Origin: Bacillota bacterium
GTDB taxonomy: Bacteria > Bacillota > Dehalobacteriia > UBA4068
Assembly (NCBI GenBank): GCA_024679955.1
Contig: JAILCQ010000030.1
Coordinates: 1 to 64,000, forward strand
DNA: 64,000 nucleotides
Direction of reading: 5' to 3'
The notes under the pieces are model-generated. The model was not told the origin of the DNA. It searched no databases and saw nothing but the letters and a program-made list of their open reading frames with translations. Made by a program: the position numbers and the translations under genes. Of this stretch, positions 18,142 to 27,587 are shown one piece after another (positions within the stretch are counted from its first letter, which is position 1; every line of letters starts with the position of its first letter).

Positions 18142-20331
18142 ATGGCCGAAACCATCGAACAAATCATCGCCAACGTAAAAAAATACAATCCCGCTTCCGA
18201 CAGCGCCAAAATATTGGCCGCCTATCAACTGGCCGCCTCCGCTCACGGCAATCAAAAACGGGATTCCGGCGAGCCGTATATCGTCCATCCCCTGGCGGTG
18301 GCCGAGATTTTAAGCACCATGCAGATCGACGATACCACCATTATCGCCGGTCTGCTTCATGATGTGGTGGAGGACACCACCATACCGGCGGAAGTGATCG
18401 GTCAGAAGTTCGGCAAAGACGCCATGGACTTGGTGGTGGGCTTGACCAAATTAAGCAAACTGCAGTTCAACACCCGCCACGACGCCCAGGCGGAAAACCT
18501 GCGCAAGATGTTTGTGGCCATGTCCAACGATATCCGCATCATTCTCATCAAGCTGGCGGACCGGCTGCATAATATGCGCACCATCGAATCCCATCATTCC
18601 CAATTGCGCAAAATCGAGATCGCTGAAGAAACATTGACCATTTTTGCGCCTTTGGCCCATCGTTTGGGCATTTTCAAAATCAAAAGCGAGTTGGAAGACC
18701 GGGCCATCGCCATTCTGGAACCGGAAGACATCGCCAAGATCAAAGAGGAATTGGCGGAAGGCCAGGAAGAACGGGACAAATTCATCGAGGAGCATTGCCG
18801 GTTGATTCGTCAGGCCATGGAAAAAGCGTCGATCCAATGCGAGGTGAACGGTCGCTTTAAAAGCTATTTCAGCATTTACAATAAAATGCGCAATCAGCAT
18901 AAGGCGCTGAGCGAAATCTTTGACTTGAACGCCATCCGCGTGATCGTGGACACGGTAAATGACTGTTATGGCGCGCTGGGCATCATACACACCATGTGGA
19001 AACCGATACCCGGCCGCTTCAAGGATTTTATCGCCATGCCCAAGGCCAATATGTACCAGTCTATCCATACCACCCTGATCGCCGACAACGGCGCTCCCTT
19101 TGAGGTGCAGATACGCACCTGGGATATGCATCGCACCGCAGAATACGGCATTGCCGCCCACTGGCGCTACAAAGAAGGCACCAGCAGCGTGGCGGATTTT
19201 GACAAAAAAATAGAATGGCTGCGGCAAATGATGGATTGGCAGCAGGATGTGGGCGACGCCAATGAGTTTATGGAAAACATCAAAGGCTCTCTCTTCAGCG
19301 AAAACATTTACGTGTTCAGTCCGGCCGGGGACGTCTATGAATTGCCCGCCGGCTCCTCTTCCATCGATTTTGCCTACCGGGTGCATACGCAGGTGGGGCA
19401 TCAATGCGTGGGCGCCAAGATCAACCATCGCCTGATGCCATTGGAAACCCAGTTGAAAAACGGCGATATCGTGGAGATCCTTACCGCCAAGGGCAGCGGC
19501 CCCAGCCGGGATTGGCTGAAAATCGTCAAAACCCAGCAGGCCAAAAATAAGATCCGCCAATGGTTCCGCAAGGAAAAACGGGACGACAATATCGAATTGG
19601 GCAAAGAAGCCCTGGATAAAGAGTGCAAAAAATACAATCTGGATCCCGCCGTCATTTTGAAGGCGGATAAATTGCGGGATTTGGTCAAACGCTACAATTT
19701 CACTACCCTGGACGATATGTACGCCGCCTTGGGCGACGGGGCGCTGCGGGCGGAAAACGTCATTTCCCGCCTGAAAGAAGACTATCGCCGGGAACAGCCG
19801 CCCAAAGTGGAGATCAAACCGGGTATGCAACCGGAGCGACAGCCCATCCATCCGGAAACCGTCGTCGTCAAAGGCGGCGGCGAAGGGTTGATGATCCATT
19901 TCGCCTCCTGCTGCAAGCCTTTGCCCGGCGATCAAATCATCGGCTATATCACCAGAGGCCGGGGCATTTCCATACACCGGGCCGATTGCGCCAATGTGCG
20001 CCGCTATCGGGAAACCGAGGCCGACCGGCTGATCGAGGTGGAATGGGGCAGCAAACAAAGCGGCGTCTATCCGGTGGAGATGGAAGCCCTTTGCATGAAC
20101 CGGGATAGAATGCTCATGGATATCCTGGCCGTCATGGCCGAAACCAAAACCACCATCACCGGCGTGCACGTATCCGTGGATCAGCGCACCAATATGGCCC
20201 GGTGTTTTATCAAGATGGAAGTGCGGAACCCGGATCAGTTTGATTATCTCATGCAAAGGGTCACCCGCATCAAAGACGTATTGGAAGTCCGCCGGGTGGT
20301 GAACCCCACGGGCAAACAGGAAAAAAACTAG
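18142..20331 (+). CDS. relA: Bifunctional (p)ppGpp synthetase/hydrolase, Rel family
   Basis: A 729-residue long RSH enzyme that makes and degrades (p)ppGpp. The HD hydrolase domain (about 20-170) has YIVHPLAVAEIL, LLHDVVEDT and KLADRLHNMRT intact. The synthetase domain carries PGRFKDFIAMPKANMYQS; the RFKD charge motif is that of bifunctional Rel rather than proteobacterial RelA. A TGS domain (about 385-450) and a C-terminal ACT domain follow. The ATG has GAGG upstream. The order relA-dtd-hydrolase matches the conserved relA-dtd...hisS-aspS neighbourhood, but hisS now lies on the other side of ftsQ. Its product alters the GTP level sensed by CodY encoded just upstream. Confidence 0.96.
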   Translation: MAETIEQIIANVKKYNPASDSAKILAAYQLAASAHGNQKRDSGEPYIVHPLAVAEILSTMQIDDTTIIAGLLHDVVEDTTIPAEVIGQKFGKDAMDLVVGLTKLSKLQFNTRHDAQAENLRKMFVAMSNDIRIILIKLADRLHNMRTIESHHSQLRKIEIAEETLTIFAPLAHRLGIFKIKSELEDRAIAILEPEDIAKIKEELAEGQEERDKFIEEHCRLIRQAMEKASIQCEVNGRFKSYFSIYNKMRNQHKALSEIFDLNAIRVIVDTVNDCYGALGIIHTMWKPIPGRFKDFIAMPKANMYQSIHTTLIADNGAPFEVQIRTWDMHRTAEYGIAAHWRYKEGTSSVADFDKKIEWLRQMMDWQQDVGDANEFMENIKGSLFSENIYVFSPAGDVYELPAGSSSIDFAYRVHTQVGHQCVGAKINHRLMPLETQLKNGDIVEILTAKGSGPSRDWLKIVKTQQAKNKIRQWFRKEKRDDNIELGKEALDKECKKYNLDPAVILKADKLRDLVKRYNFTTLDDMYAALGDGALRAENVISRLKEDYRREQPPKVEIKPGMQPERQPIHPETVVVKGGGEGLMIHFASCCKPLPGDQIIGYITRGRGISIHRADCANVRRYRETEADRLIEVEWGSKQSGVYPVEMEALCMNRDRMLMDILAVMAETKTTITGVHVSVDQRTNMARCFIKMEVRNPDQFDYLMQRVTRIKDVLEVRRVVNPTGKQEKN

Positions 20332-20341
20332 GGGGATCGCC

Positions 20342-20779
20342 ATGCGCGCCTTGATTCAAAGAGTAACACATGCTACGGTTCGCTGCGGAGAAGAACAGCG
20401 ATCCATCGAGGCCGGTTTTTTGATCCTTTTGGGCGTTGCCAAGGACGACGAAGAGGCGGACGCGGATCATTTGGCGCGAAAAACCGTCCGTTTGCGCATT
20501 TTTGAAAACGAACAGGGCAAGCTTGATAAGTCCCTGACGGATATACAGGGTCAGGCGCTGATCGTCTCCCAGTTCACCCTATACGGAGATTGCCGCAAAG
20601 GCAACCGGCCAAGCTTCGACCGGGCGGCGGACGCGGATCTGGCCCGCCGCCTGTACCGGCGCTATCAGGAACAGGTGGCCGCCGCCGGCATACCGGTGGT
20701 CAGCGGTTTTTTTCAAGAGCACATGGCCGTCACGCTGTGCAATGACGGCCCGGTAACAATACTATTGGAAAGCAGGTAA
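20342..20779 (+). CDS. dtd: D-aminoacyl-tRNA deacylase
   Basis: A 145-residue DTD that hydrolyses D-amino acids and glycine mischarged on tRNA. It opens MRALIQRVTHATV. It carries the SQFTLYGDCRKGNRPSF block, including the catalytic SQFTL motif. The substrate-chirality motif appears as NDGPVTI near the C-terminus, where the usual NxGPVT is kept. Length is typical. It lies 10 bases after relA and 5 bases before the hydrolase gene, so the three form one transcription unit. Confidence 0.95.
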   Translation: MRALIQRVTHATVRCGEEQRSIEAGFLILLGVAKDDEEADADHLARKTVRLRIFENEQGKLDKSLTDIQGQALIVSQFTLYGDCRKGNRPSFDRAADADLARRLYRRYQEQVAAAGIPVVSGFFQEHMAVTLCNDGPVTILLESR

Positions 20780-20784
20780 AACAC

Positions 20785-21417
20785 ATGAACGAAACGTATC
20801 AGATCATCAACGTTCCGGTGCTGCAGCAAATCAACAATTGCTATCTTTTGGTCTGCACCGCCAGCAAAGACGCAGCGATCATCGACCCGGGCGGCGATCC
20901 GGAGCTGATTTTCCGCCAGGTAGAGGCCAATGGCCTGCATATCACGGCCATCATCAACACCCACGGCCATTCCGATCATATCGGGGCCAATGAAGATATG
21001 CAGGAAAAATATCACGCGCCTTTGATGATACACCGTTTGGATGAACCGATGCTCTCCCGGCCCAGCTTATCTTTGGCTTTGTTCGGCGGCGGCGTTTGCC
21101 GGGGCGGCAAAGCGGACCGGCTGCTGGAAGACGGGGACACCATTGAAGTGGGCAAACTGACCTTGACGGTCATACACACCCCCGGCCACACCCCCGGCGG
21201 CATTTGCCTGCTGGGCGACGGCTATTTGTTCTCCGGCGACACGTTGTTCCAGCTTTCCATCGGCCGCACCGATTTCCCCGGCGGCAGCTTTGAACAGCTG
21301 CGCCAGTCCTTAGCGCGGCTTTGCCAACTGGACGACAGCACCATTGTCTGCCCCGGGCACGGCCCCGCCACCATATTGGGGGATGAAAAACGCTATAATC
21401 CCTATTTGCGCGCCTGA
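20785..21417 (+). CDS. Metallo-beta-lactamase fold hydrolase (glyoxalase II-like)
   Basis: A 210-residue MBL-fold protein. The metal motif THGHSDH (about 59-65), a later HTPGHTPGG histidine, FSGDTLF aspartate and CPGHGP histidine make a complete dinuclear metal site. Size and motif spacing match the stand-alone glyoxalase II-like group often found after relA-dtd in Firmicutes. The physiological thioester or other substrate is not known. It is the last gene of the plus-strand block and ends at a shared terminator with murB. Confidence 0.88.
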   Translation: MNETYQIINVPVLQQINNCYLLVCTASKDAAIIDPGGDPELIFRQVEANGLHITAIINTHGHSDHIGANEDMQEKYHAPLMIHRLDEPMLSRPSLSLALFGGGVCRGGKADRLLEDGDTIEVGKLTLTVIHTPGHTPGGICLLGDGYLFSGDTLFQLSIGRTDFPGGSFEQLRQSLARLCQLDDSTIVCPGHGPATILGDEKRYNPYLRA

Positions 21418-21435
21418 ACGATTGCCTATGTACGC

Positions 21436-21473
21436 AAAAGGACGTTTCACCATACGGTGAAACGTCCTTTTTT
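21436..21473. terminator. Bidirectional terminator between the hydrolase gene and murB
   Basis: A perfect 16-bp stem (AAAAGGACGTTTCACC with its complement) has a 4-base loop and A and T runs on the flanks. It serves both convergent units. Confidence 0.9.
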
Positions 21474-21514
21474 ATATCCGATTTCATTTTTCACTGCCGG
21501 CAAAGCGGCGGGGA

Positions 21515-22426
21515 TCAAAACTCGCCCACCATTTTCACTTCTGTGGCCAGCTTTACGCCGGAATATTCATAGACCCGCTGCTGCACTTCTTCGATCAGGG
21601 CTTTGACGTCGCTGGCTTTCGCGCCGCCCAAATTGATAATGAAATTGCCGTGCTTTTTGGAGACGGCCGCGCCGCCGATGGACATGCCCCGCAAATGCGC
21701 CATTTCGATGAGACGGCCGGCATGATCGTTATCCGGGTTGCGGAAAACGCTGCCGCAGGACGGGAATTCCAGGGGCTGGTTAAAGCTGCGTCTCTGGGAA
21801 AAGTTTTTGATTTTGGCCATGATCTCTTCTTTGTCCCCCGTCTGCAAACGCAAACGTACCCGGGTGATGACCGCCGGCAATTTAAACAGACTGCTGTCCC
21901 GATAGGAGAACTGGATCTCCTCTTTTTTTAAAGTCAACGGCTCTCCGTTATGGGAAATGGCCTCCACCTCGGTGATGAATTCGCCGATGGTATTGCCGTA
22001 GGCCCCGGCGTTCATGCGCACCGCGCCGCCGACGCTGCCGGGAATGCCCCGGGAGAATTCCAAACCGGCCAGACTGCGCTCCGCCGCCTCCAAGGCCAAA
22101 GCGGAAAGCAGCATACCGGCGCAGGCCTCCACCTGTTCGCCCCGCCAACAGCTGGCGGAGAAGGGAGCGGCCAGCTTGATCACCACGCCGCGAATGCCTT
22201 TATCGCCCACCAAAAGATTGGAACCGTTGCCGATCACCAGCCAGGGCATATCCTCTTTATGCACCAGGGCCAGACATTTGGACAATTCCTCTTCCGATGC
22301 GGGAAAAACCATAAAATCGGCAGGCCCCCCGATTTTCCAGGTGGTATGCCGCTGCATCGATTCGTCCGCCAAAACCGGCTGGGAAAAAATATCCTGCAAA
22401 GCAGTAAGCCATTGGGCTTTATTCAC
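21515..22426 (-). CDS. murB: UDP-N-acetylenolpyruvoylglucosamine reductase
   Basis: A 303-residue MurB, an FAD/NADPH enzyme that makes UDP-MurNAc. The FAD-binding domain shows NTTWKIGG-like HTTWKIGGPAD, VIGNGSNLLVGD and GIPGSVGGAVRMNAGAYG. The catalytic segment YRDSSLF and PSCGSVFRNP with a serine are present. The short C-terminus marks it as a type II MurB. It starts at a GTG (22426) behind GGGGG and overlaps the end of murC by 8 bases. It is the last gene of the dcw operon on this strand; ftsQ would normally follow. Confidence 0.95.
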   Translation of the reverse strand: MNKAQWLTALQDIFSQPVLADESMQRHTTWKIGGPADFMVFPASEEELSKCLALVHKEDMPWLVIGNGSNLLVGDKGIRGVVIKLAAPFSASCWRGEQVEACAGMLLSALALEAAERSLAGLEFSRGIPGSVGGAVRMNAGAYGNTIGEFITEVEAISHNGEPLTLKKEEIQFSYRDSSLFKLPAVITRVRLRLQTGDKEEIMAKIKNFSQRRSFNQPLEFPSCGSVFRNPDNDHAGRLIEMAHLRGMSIGGAAVSKKHGNFIINLGGAKASDVKALIEEVQQRVYEYSGVKLATEVKMVGEF

Positions 22427-23807
22427 CGCTTATCCCCCTCTTTTGTTTTAAATACTCCTCGCCCACGCTGCGGATATTGCCTGCGCCCATGATCAGCAGC
22501 AAATCGCCGGGACGCACCTCTTGCAACAAACAGGACAAAGCTTCGTCCATATCCGACGCATAGCATATATTATTATGCCCCATTTTCCGGGCCTCGTCAA
22601 CTATCAAACGAGCGGAAACGCCGGGGATCGGCGGCTCAAAGGCGGGGTATATCTCCGATACCACCGCCAGGTCGGCGGCGCATATCGCCTGGGCAAAAGC
22701 CGGGTACAAGCTTTGGGTACGGGTATAGCGATGAGGCTGGAACACCGCCACCAGGCGGCCCTTGACCACATCCCGGGCGGCCTTGATCGTGGCCGCCACT
22801 TCCGCCGGATGATGGGCGTAATCGTCGATGACCTGCACCCCGTCTACTTCACCCAAAAGCTCGAAGCGCCGGCCCGTGCCCGTAAAATGGCTTAAGCCCG
22901 CCACGCATTGGCTAAAGCTCAAGCCGATATGCCGGCCGAAGGCTATGGCGGCCAGGGCGTTGCTAATATTATGCCGTCCCGGGATATGCAGGGACAGACG
23001 GCCTAGGCATTCCCCATGGTAATATACGTCGGCACAAGCGCCGCCGCCGGCGTCATGGCCGATATTTTCCGCCCAATAATCGGCCTGATCGGCCTCGTCC
23101 AGGGCATAGGTCACATAATGGGCCGGGATCTGTTCCATCAATTCCCGAAGAATGGGACAACCTTTATTGATTACGGCCAGACCGCCGGCAGGCAGCTGGC
23201 GCAGATACTGTCCGAAGGCGGCTTTGATATTGTCCAGATTTTGATAATGATCCAAATGATCGCTGTCGATATTGGTGACCACGGCCACCGTAGGATGGAG
23301 CAGCAAAAAGGTGCCGTCGCTTTCATCGGCCTCCGCCACCAAATAGTCGCCGCTGCCGGCTTTGGCATTGCCGCCGCCGATGGCAGGCAGCATGCCGCCG
23401 ATGATGATCGTCGGATCCATACCGCAAAACTGCAGCATGGTGCCGATCATCCCCGAGGTGGTGGTTTTGCCGTGGGCGCCGGCCACGCCTACGCTGATTT
23501 TGGTGCTCATCAGATAGGCCAGCATTTCCGCCCGCTTATACACCGGCAAACCCCGGCGTTTGGCTTCGATCAGTTCCACATTGTCGTCTTTGACGGCGGA
23601 AGAATACACAACAGCCTGGGCGTTGTCGGGGATATTGGCCGCGTCGTGGCCGATGCGCACATCCGCCCCCTGCTCCAGCAAAGCCTGAGTGGTGCGCCCG
23701 GCTTTCACATCCGAACCGCTGACGGAAAATCCCATGCCCAGCATGATCATGGCAATGGCGCTCATGCCGATGCCGCCAACGCCGATAAAATGCAAATTCT
23801 GCTCCAT
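22419..23807 (-). CDS. murC: UDP-N-acetylmuramate-L-alanine ligase
   Basis: A 462-residue Mur ligase adding L-Ala to UDP-MurNAc. It starts MEQNLHFIGVGGIGMSAIA, the MurC N-terminal nucleotide fold. The ATP site GVAGAHGKTTTSGM and the DDYAHHPAEVAATI motif near residue 345 are typical. The ATG at 23807 is chosen because AAGGAG lies 9 bases upstream; in-frame codons further upstream run into murG. It sits 2 bases after murG and overlaps murB by 8 bases, so the three are tightly coupled. Confidence 0.95.
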   Translation of the reverse strand: MEQNLHFIGVGGIGMSAIAMIMLGMGFSVSGSDVKAGRTTQALLEQGADVRIGHDAANIPDNAQAVVYSSAVKDDNVELIEAKRRGLPVYKRAEMLAYLMSTKISVGVAGAHGKTTTSGMIGTMLQFCGMDPTIIIGGMLPAIGGGNAKAGSGDYLVAEADESDGTFLLLHPTVAVVTNIDSDHLDHYQNLDNIKAAFGQYLRQLPAGGLAVINKGCPILRELMEQIPAHYVTYALDEADQADYWAENIGHDAGGGACADVYYHGECLGRLSLHIPGRHNISNALAAIAFGRHIGLSFSQCVAGLSHFTGTGRRFELLGEVDGVQVIDDYAHHPAEVAATIKAARDVVKGRLVAVFQPHRYTRTQSLYPAFAQAICAADLAVVSEIYPAFEPPIPGVSARLIVDEARKMGHNNICYASDMDEALSCLLQEVRPGDLLLIMGAGNIRSVGEEYLKQKRGISGE

Positions 23808-23809
23808 AA

Positions 23810-24934
23810 CTATCTCCTTGCCGAGTTTTCCTCTATGATATCCTTGGCGATTTGGCAAATATGTTCCGCCGCCTGGGGCTTGGCCAAAGATTTTGCCGCT
23901 TCGCTCATTTTCTGCCGTTTTGCCGGATCATGGATAAAGGCCAAGGCTTTTTCCGCCAAAAGATCGCCGTTCAAACCGGCGTCTCCGATCATTTCCGCCG
24001 CCCCTGCCGCCGCCATGGCTTGGGCGTTGGCAGTCTGGTGATCCCCCGCCGCATAGGGAAAGGGGATCAACAGCGATGGCAGGCCCAAACAGGCGATTTC
24101 AGCGATAAACGAAGCGCCGGCCCGGGCCACAGCCAAATCGGCCAAAGCCAAAGCGTATTCCATTTGTTCCAGATAAGGATACAGCAGCAAACGCGGGTGC
24201 TGCGGCGCGGCCTGGCGCAGCTGCGGATAATTCTTTTTGCCGCACAGATGCACGATACGCACATCCGCGTCCAACAGACGGGCATAGGCGTCCAGAGCGG
24301 CTTTGTTTATGCTTTGCGCGCCCTGGGAACCGCCGGTGATCAATACGGTGGGGATATCTCTCTCCGCGCCGTCGATACCAAAGAAATCCCAGGCTTGCTG
24401 CCTGCCGGTATGCAGCACGGCCTGCCGCACCGGCAAACCGGTCAAAAACATAGGGGTTTGCGCCGGAAAAAAAGAAGCCGAAGCGGCAAACGTTTGACAT
24501 ATGCCCTTGGCGCGTTTGGCCAAATAGCGATTGGCCCGACCGGGATACGCGTTTTGCTCATGCAAAAGCGTAGGTATGCCCAAAGATTGGGCGGCCCTCA
24601 GCACCGGAGCGGCCGCATAACCGCCGCAGCCGATGACGATATCCGGTTTAAATTTTTTTATATGGGTTTTGGCTTGCCGCCAACCCTGTAAATTTGTGAA
24701 AATTTCTTTGCCTAAAGTCAAACGGCGCAGATGCAAACCGCTGGCCGGCACGGCCTGATAGGCAAAACCGGCGTTTTGCGCCGCCTTTTCTTCCGGCGCC
24801 GCCCCCTGTCCGTCGGGGCTTTTTTGTCCGCCCATGAACAGGACTTCGCATCCGCTTTTTTTCAATGCGCCGGCTATAGCCAAAGCAGGATAAATATGCC
24901 CGCCGGTACCGCCGCCGGATACAATCGCCTTCAT
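23810..24934 (-). CDS. murG: Undecaprenyl-PP-MurNAc-pentapeptide GlcNAc transferase
   Basis: A 374-residue GT28 glycosyltransferase making lipid II from lipid I at the inner face of the membrane. The N-terminal glycine-rich loop is GGGTGGHIYPALAIA. The second is CGGYAAAPVLRAAQ. The C-terminal UDP-GlcNAc site includes ITGGSQGAQSINKA and RAGASFIAEI. The start is set at the ATG before KAIVSGGGTGG (24934). A GTG four codons upstream is possible, as the ribosome site is weak. A 107-base gap separates it from ftsW. Confidence 0.94.
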   Translation of the reverse strand: MKAIVSGGGTGGHIYPALAIAGALKKSGCEVLFMGGQKSPDGQGAAPEEKAAQNAGFAYQAVPASGLHLRRLTLGKEIFTNLQGWRQAKTHIKKFKPDIVIGCGGYAAAPVLRAAQSLGIPTLLHEQNAYPGRANRYLAKRAKGICQTFAASASFFPAQTPMFLTGLPVRQAVLHTGRQQAWDFFGIDGAERDIPTVLITGGSQGAQSINKAALDAYARLLDADVRIVHLCGKKNYPQLRQAAPQHPRLLLYPYLEQMEYALALADLAVARAGASFIAEIACLGLPSLLIPFPYAAGDHQTANAQAMAAAGAAEMIGDAGLNGDLLAEKALAFIHDPAKRQKMSEAAKSLAKPQAAEHICQIAKDIIEENSARR

Positions 24935-25041
24935 AACTTTCACCACCGTTCCTTATTGTACGCGATATTTGCCGTAAATGCAAATAAAATATCCGGCTGC
25001 ACCGTCTGCTCCCGGCGGTGGCAGGCCGCCGGCTTTGGCCT

Positions 25042-26148
25042 TCACCTGCGTCCGCGGGATAAATTGAGGATCATGCCGGTCATGGTCAGGGTGACCACCA
25101 GGGAAGTGCCGCCGTAGCTCACAAAGGGCAGGGTCACGCCGGTCACCGGCAGCAGGCCGGTGACCACGCCCAGGTTGACCAGGGCTTGGGCGGCAATCAC
25201 CGCCGTGAGCCCCACTGCCAGCAAGGACGAGAAGACGCTATCGCTCTTCACGGCGACGGTCATGCCCCGCCATACGAAAAGCATGAACAGGGCCACCAAA
25301 AAAACGCCGCCGACAAAGCCCAGTTCTTCGCCTAAAACAGAAAAGATAAAATCCGTATGCCGGCTGGGCAGATAAAACCACTTGGCGCCGCCGTTGCCCA
25401 GGCCCACGCCGGTCAGACCGCCGGAGCCCAAAGCCAGCAAAGACTGTATGGCCTGGTAGCCTTCGTCTTTGGGATAGGCCCAAGGATTCAGCCAGGAATA
25501 TACCCGTTCCATACGGTACGGCTCCATGATAATGGCCAGGACGGCCCCGCCGAAACCGCAGCCCATCACCGCCAATAAGTACTTGCCGGCGATGCCGGCG
25601 CAAAGCATCATGGCGAAGCAGGCCGCCCCCACCACCACGGCGGTGGACAGATCTTTTTGCAAAATAATCAAGCCGCACACCATACCGGTCAATCCAATAC
25701 AATAAGCGGCGCATTTAAACGTTTTGATTTCCCTTTGCCAGCCGGTAAGGATGGACGCCAGCAGCATGGGCAAGACGATTTTGCTCAGCTCGGAGGGCTG
25801 AAACTGTAAACCGCCGATCTCCAACCATCTTTGCGCGCCGCCGATCACCGCGATCTGCTCGCTGAGGGCCATAAAGACCAATAAGGCCAAAACGATCATA
25901 AAAGCGGGAAAAGCCAGCCGCCGGTACCAGGCGGCAGACATCCGATAGGCGACGATCAAGCCGGCGAGGCCCAGGACGGCGCTGACCGCCTGTCTTTTCA
26001 AATAATACAAGGCGTCGTTATAGGGCGGATAGGAAGTGAAATACTGGCTGGATGAAAAAACCATCAGCAAGCCGACGACCAACAGCAATAAAGCGCTGAT
26101 CAATATCCACCAATCCGGACTCTGATTTTTTTGCTGCGGACGTGGCAT
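25042..26148 (-). CDS. ftsW: FtsW/SpoVE-type SEDS peptidoglycan glycosyltransferase
   Basis: A 368-residue SEDS-family polytopic protein that polymerises lipid II during septation with its partner class B PBP. Features include GGAQRWLEIGGLQFQPSEL in the middle of the protein, and DFIFSVLGEELGFVGG and the terminal VSYGGTSLV motif. The ATG at 26148 is preferred because AAGGAGG lies just upstream. The position between murD and murG is standard for ftsW (or spoVE). The sequence alone cannot separate a division role from a sporulation role. Confidence 0.93.
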   Translation of the reverse strand: MPRPQQKNQSPDWWILISALLLLVVGLLMVFSSSQYFTSYPPYNDALYYLKRQAVSAVLGLAGLIVAYRMSAAWYRRLAFPAFMIVLALLVFMALSEQIAVIGGAQRWLEIGGLQFQPSELSKIVLPMLLASILTGWQREIKTFKCAAYCIGLTGMVCGLIILQKDLSTAVVVGAACFAMMLCAGIAGKYLLAVMGCGFGGAVLAIIMEPYRMERVYSWLNPWAYPKDEGYQAIQSLLALGSGGLTGVGLGNGGAKWFYLPSRHTDFIFSVLGEELGFVGGVFLVALFMLFVWRGMTVAVKSDSVFSSLLAVGLTAVIAAQALVNLGVVTGLLPVTGVTLPFVSYGGTSLVVTLTMTGMILNLSRGRR

Positions 26149-26210
26149 GTATTCCCTCCTTGTATTGTACTGCGGTAACAATGTGCCGGCGACAGCGCGC
26201 CTTGGTTTGG

Positions 26211-27551
26211 CTATGCGGTAACCAGCCGCTTGAACAGCTTGCCTCTTTGTTCATAGTCGGAGAACATATCCCAAGAAGCGCAGGCCGGAGATAAAAGCAG
26301 AACATCGCCGGGACGGGCCGCCGCTTCCGCCAGACGGACCGCGTCTTCAAAGCTGTCGGCCATCCGGTAGTCGCTGAAGCCGGCTTGATCCGCGGCTTTT
26401 TTGATTTTCGGCGCGGTAGCGCCCAACAGCACCATATACCGTACCTTTTCTTTGATCAATTCCATCAAGGGCAAGAAGTCCGCCCCTTTGTCATAGCCGC
26501 CGGCAATCAATACGATAGGCTGGTCATAGGCGTTCAAAGCCTTGGCGGTAGACGCCGGATTGGTGCCTTTGGAGTCGTTCACATAAGTCACGCCGTTTTT
26601 CTCGATCACAAATTCCAGGCGATGCTCCACCCCGGGGAAAGTGCGCAAAGAGGCGGCGATTTGCCGCGGATCGATATCCAGGACCCGGGCGATCTCCACC
26701 GCTGCCATAGCGTTTTGCCAATTGTGGCTGCCCTTAATGTATACGTCCTTGGTATCGATAAGATGCCTGGATTCCCCATGATCCGCCATATAAATCGCGC
26801 CGTCTTGCACATAGGCCCCCTGCTCTACCTGGGTTTGCAGGCTGAAATAGCGCTTTTGGGCGGCCCATTGATCCTCGTGCAGCCGCACCAGGGGGTCGTC
26901 ATGATTCATAACGGCAAAATCCGTCTCCTTTTGCCGGGCAAAGATTTTTTCCTTCATAGCGGCATAGTTTTCCAAAGTGCCGTGACGGTCCAGATGATCC
27001 GGGGTCAAATTCAAATGACAAGCAATATGCGGTGCAAAATCATAGCAGCTTTCCAACTGAAAGCTGGAGACCTCGGCCACGATCCAGCCGGAAAAGTTTT
27101 CCACCTCGTCCACCAGGGGCATGCCGATATTGCCGCCCACCAAAACGTTGACGCCGGCCTGCTGCAGCATATATCCGGTCAGCGACGTGGTGGTGGTTTT
27201 GCCGTTGGTGCCGGTTATGGCGATAAAGGGGCTTTTGCTGATGCGATAGGCCAGCTCCAATTCGCCGATCACCGGTATCCCCGCCTCCCGGCACATGTTC
27301 AAAAAGGGGATCATCGGCGGCACGCCGGGGCTGACCACGGCCCAATGCCAATCCTCCATCTGCGGCAGGGCGTTGCCCAATAGCATATGGCAGCCCTGGG
27401 CCTGCAGACTGTCGATTTCCGGCGACAGTTTATCCCTGTTTTTGCCGTCGTAAAGGGTAACGTCCGCGCCGTGACGCAGCAGAAAGCGGCTTACCGCCAA
27501 GCCGCTTAAACCGGCGCCCACCACCAAAACCCGCTTATTTTTGATTTCCAT
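26211..27551 (-). CDS. murD: UDP-N-acetylmuramoyl-L-alanine-D-glutamate ligase
   Basis: A 446-residue Mur ligase adding D-Glu to UDP-MurNAc-L-Ala. The N-terminal fold is VLVVGAGLSGLAVSRFL. The ATP loop is AITGTNGKTTTTSL. The central HLNLTPDHLDRHGT and the C-terminal NDSKGTNPASTAKAL segment are MurD hallmarks. The ATG at 27551 follows GGGGG. It lies between mraY and ftsW as in most dcw clusters. Confidence 0.96.
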   Translation of the reverse strand: MEIKNKRVLVVGAGLSGLAVSRFLLRHGADVTLYDGKNRDKLSPEIDSLQAQGCHMLLGNALPQMEDWHWAVVSPGVPPMIPFLNMCREAGIPVIGELELAYRISKSPFIAITGTNGKTTTTSLTGYMLQQAGVNVLVGGNIGMPLVDEVENFSGWIVAEVSSFQLESCYDFAPHIACHLNLTPDHLDRHGTLENYAAMKEKIFARQKETDFAVMNHDDPLVRLHEDQWAAQKRYFSLQTQVEQGAYVQDGAIYMADHGESRHLIDTKDVYIKGSHNWQNAMAAVEIARVLDIDPRQIAASLRTFPGVEHRLEFVIEKNGVTYVNDSKGTNPASTAKALNAYDQPIVLIAGGYDKGADFLPLMELIKEKVRYMVLLGATAPKIKKAADQAGFSDYRMADSFEDAVRLAEAAARPGDVLLLSPACASWDMFSDYEQRGKLFKRLVTA

Positions 27552-27587
27552 AGGATCCCCCTGTATGAATGCGCTTTGGCCGTGCGG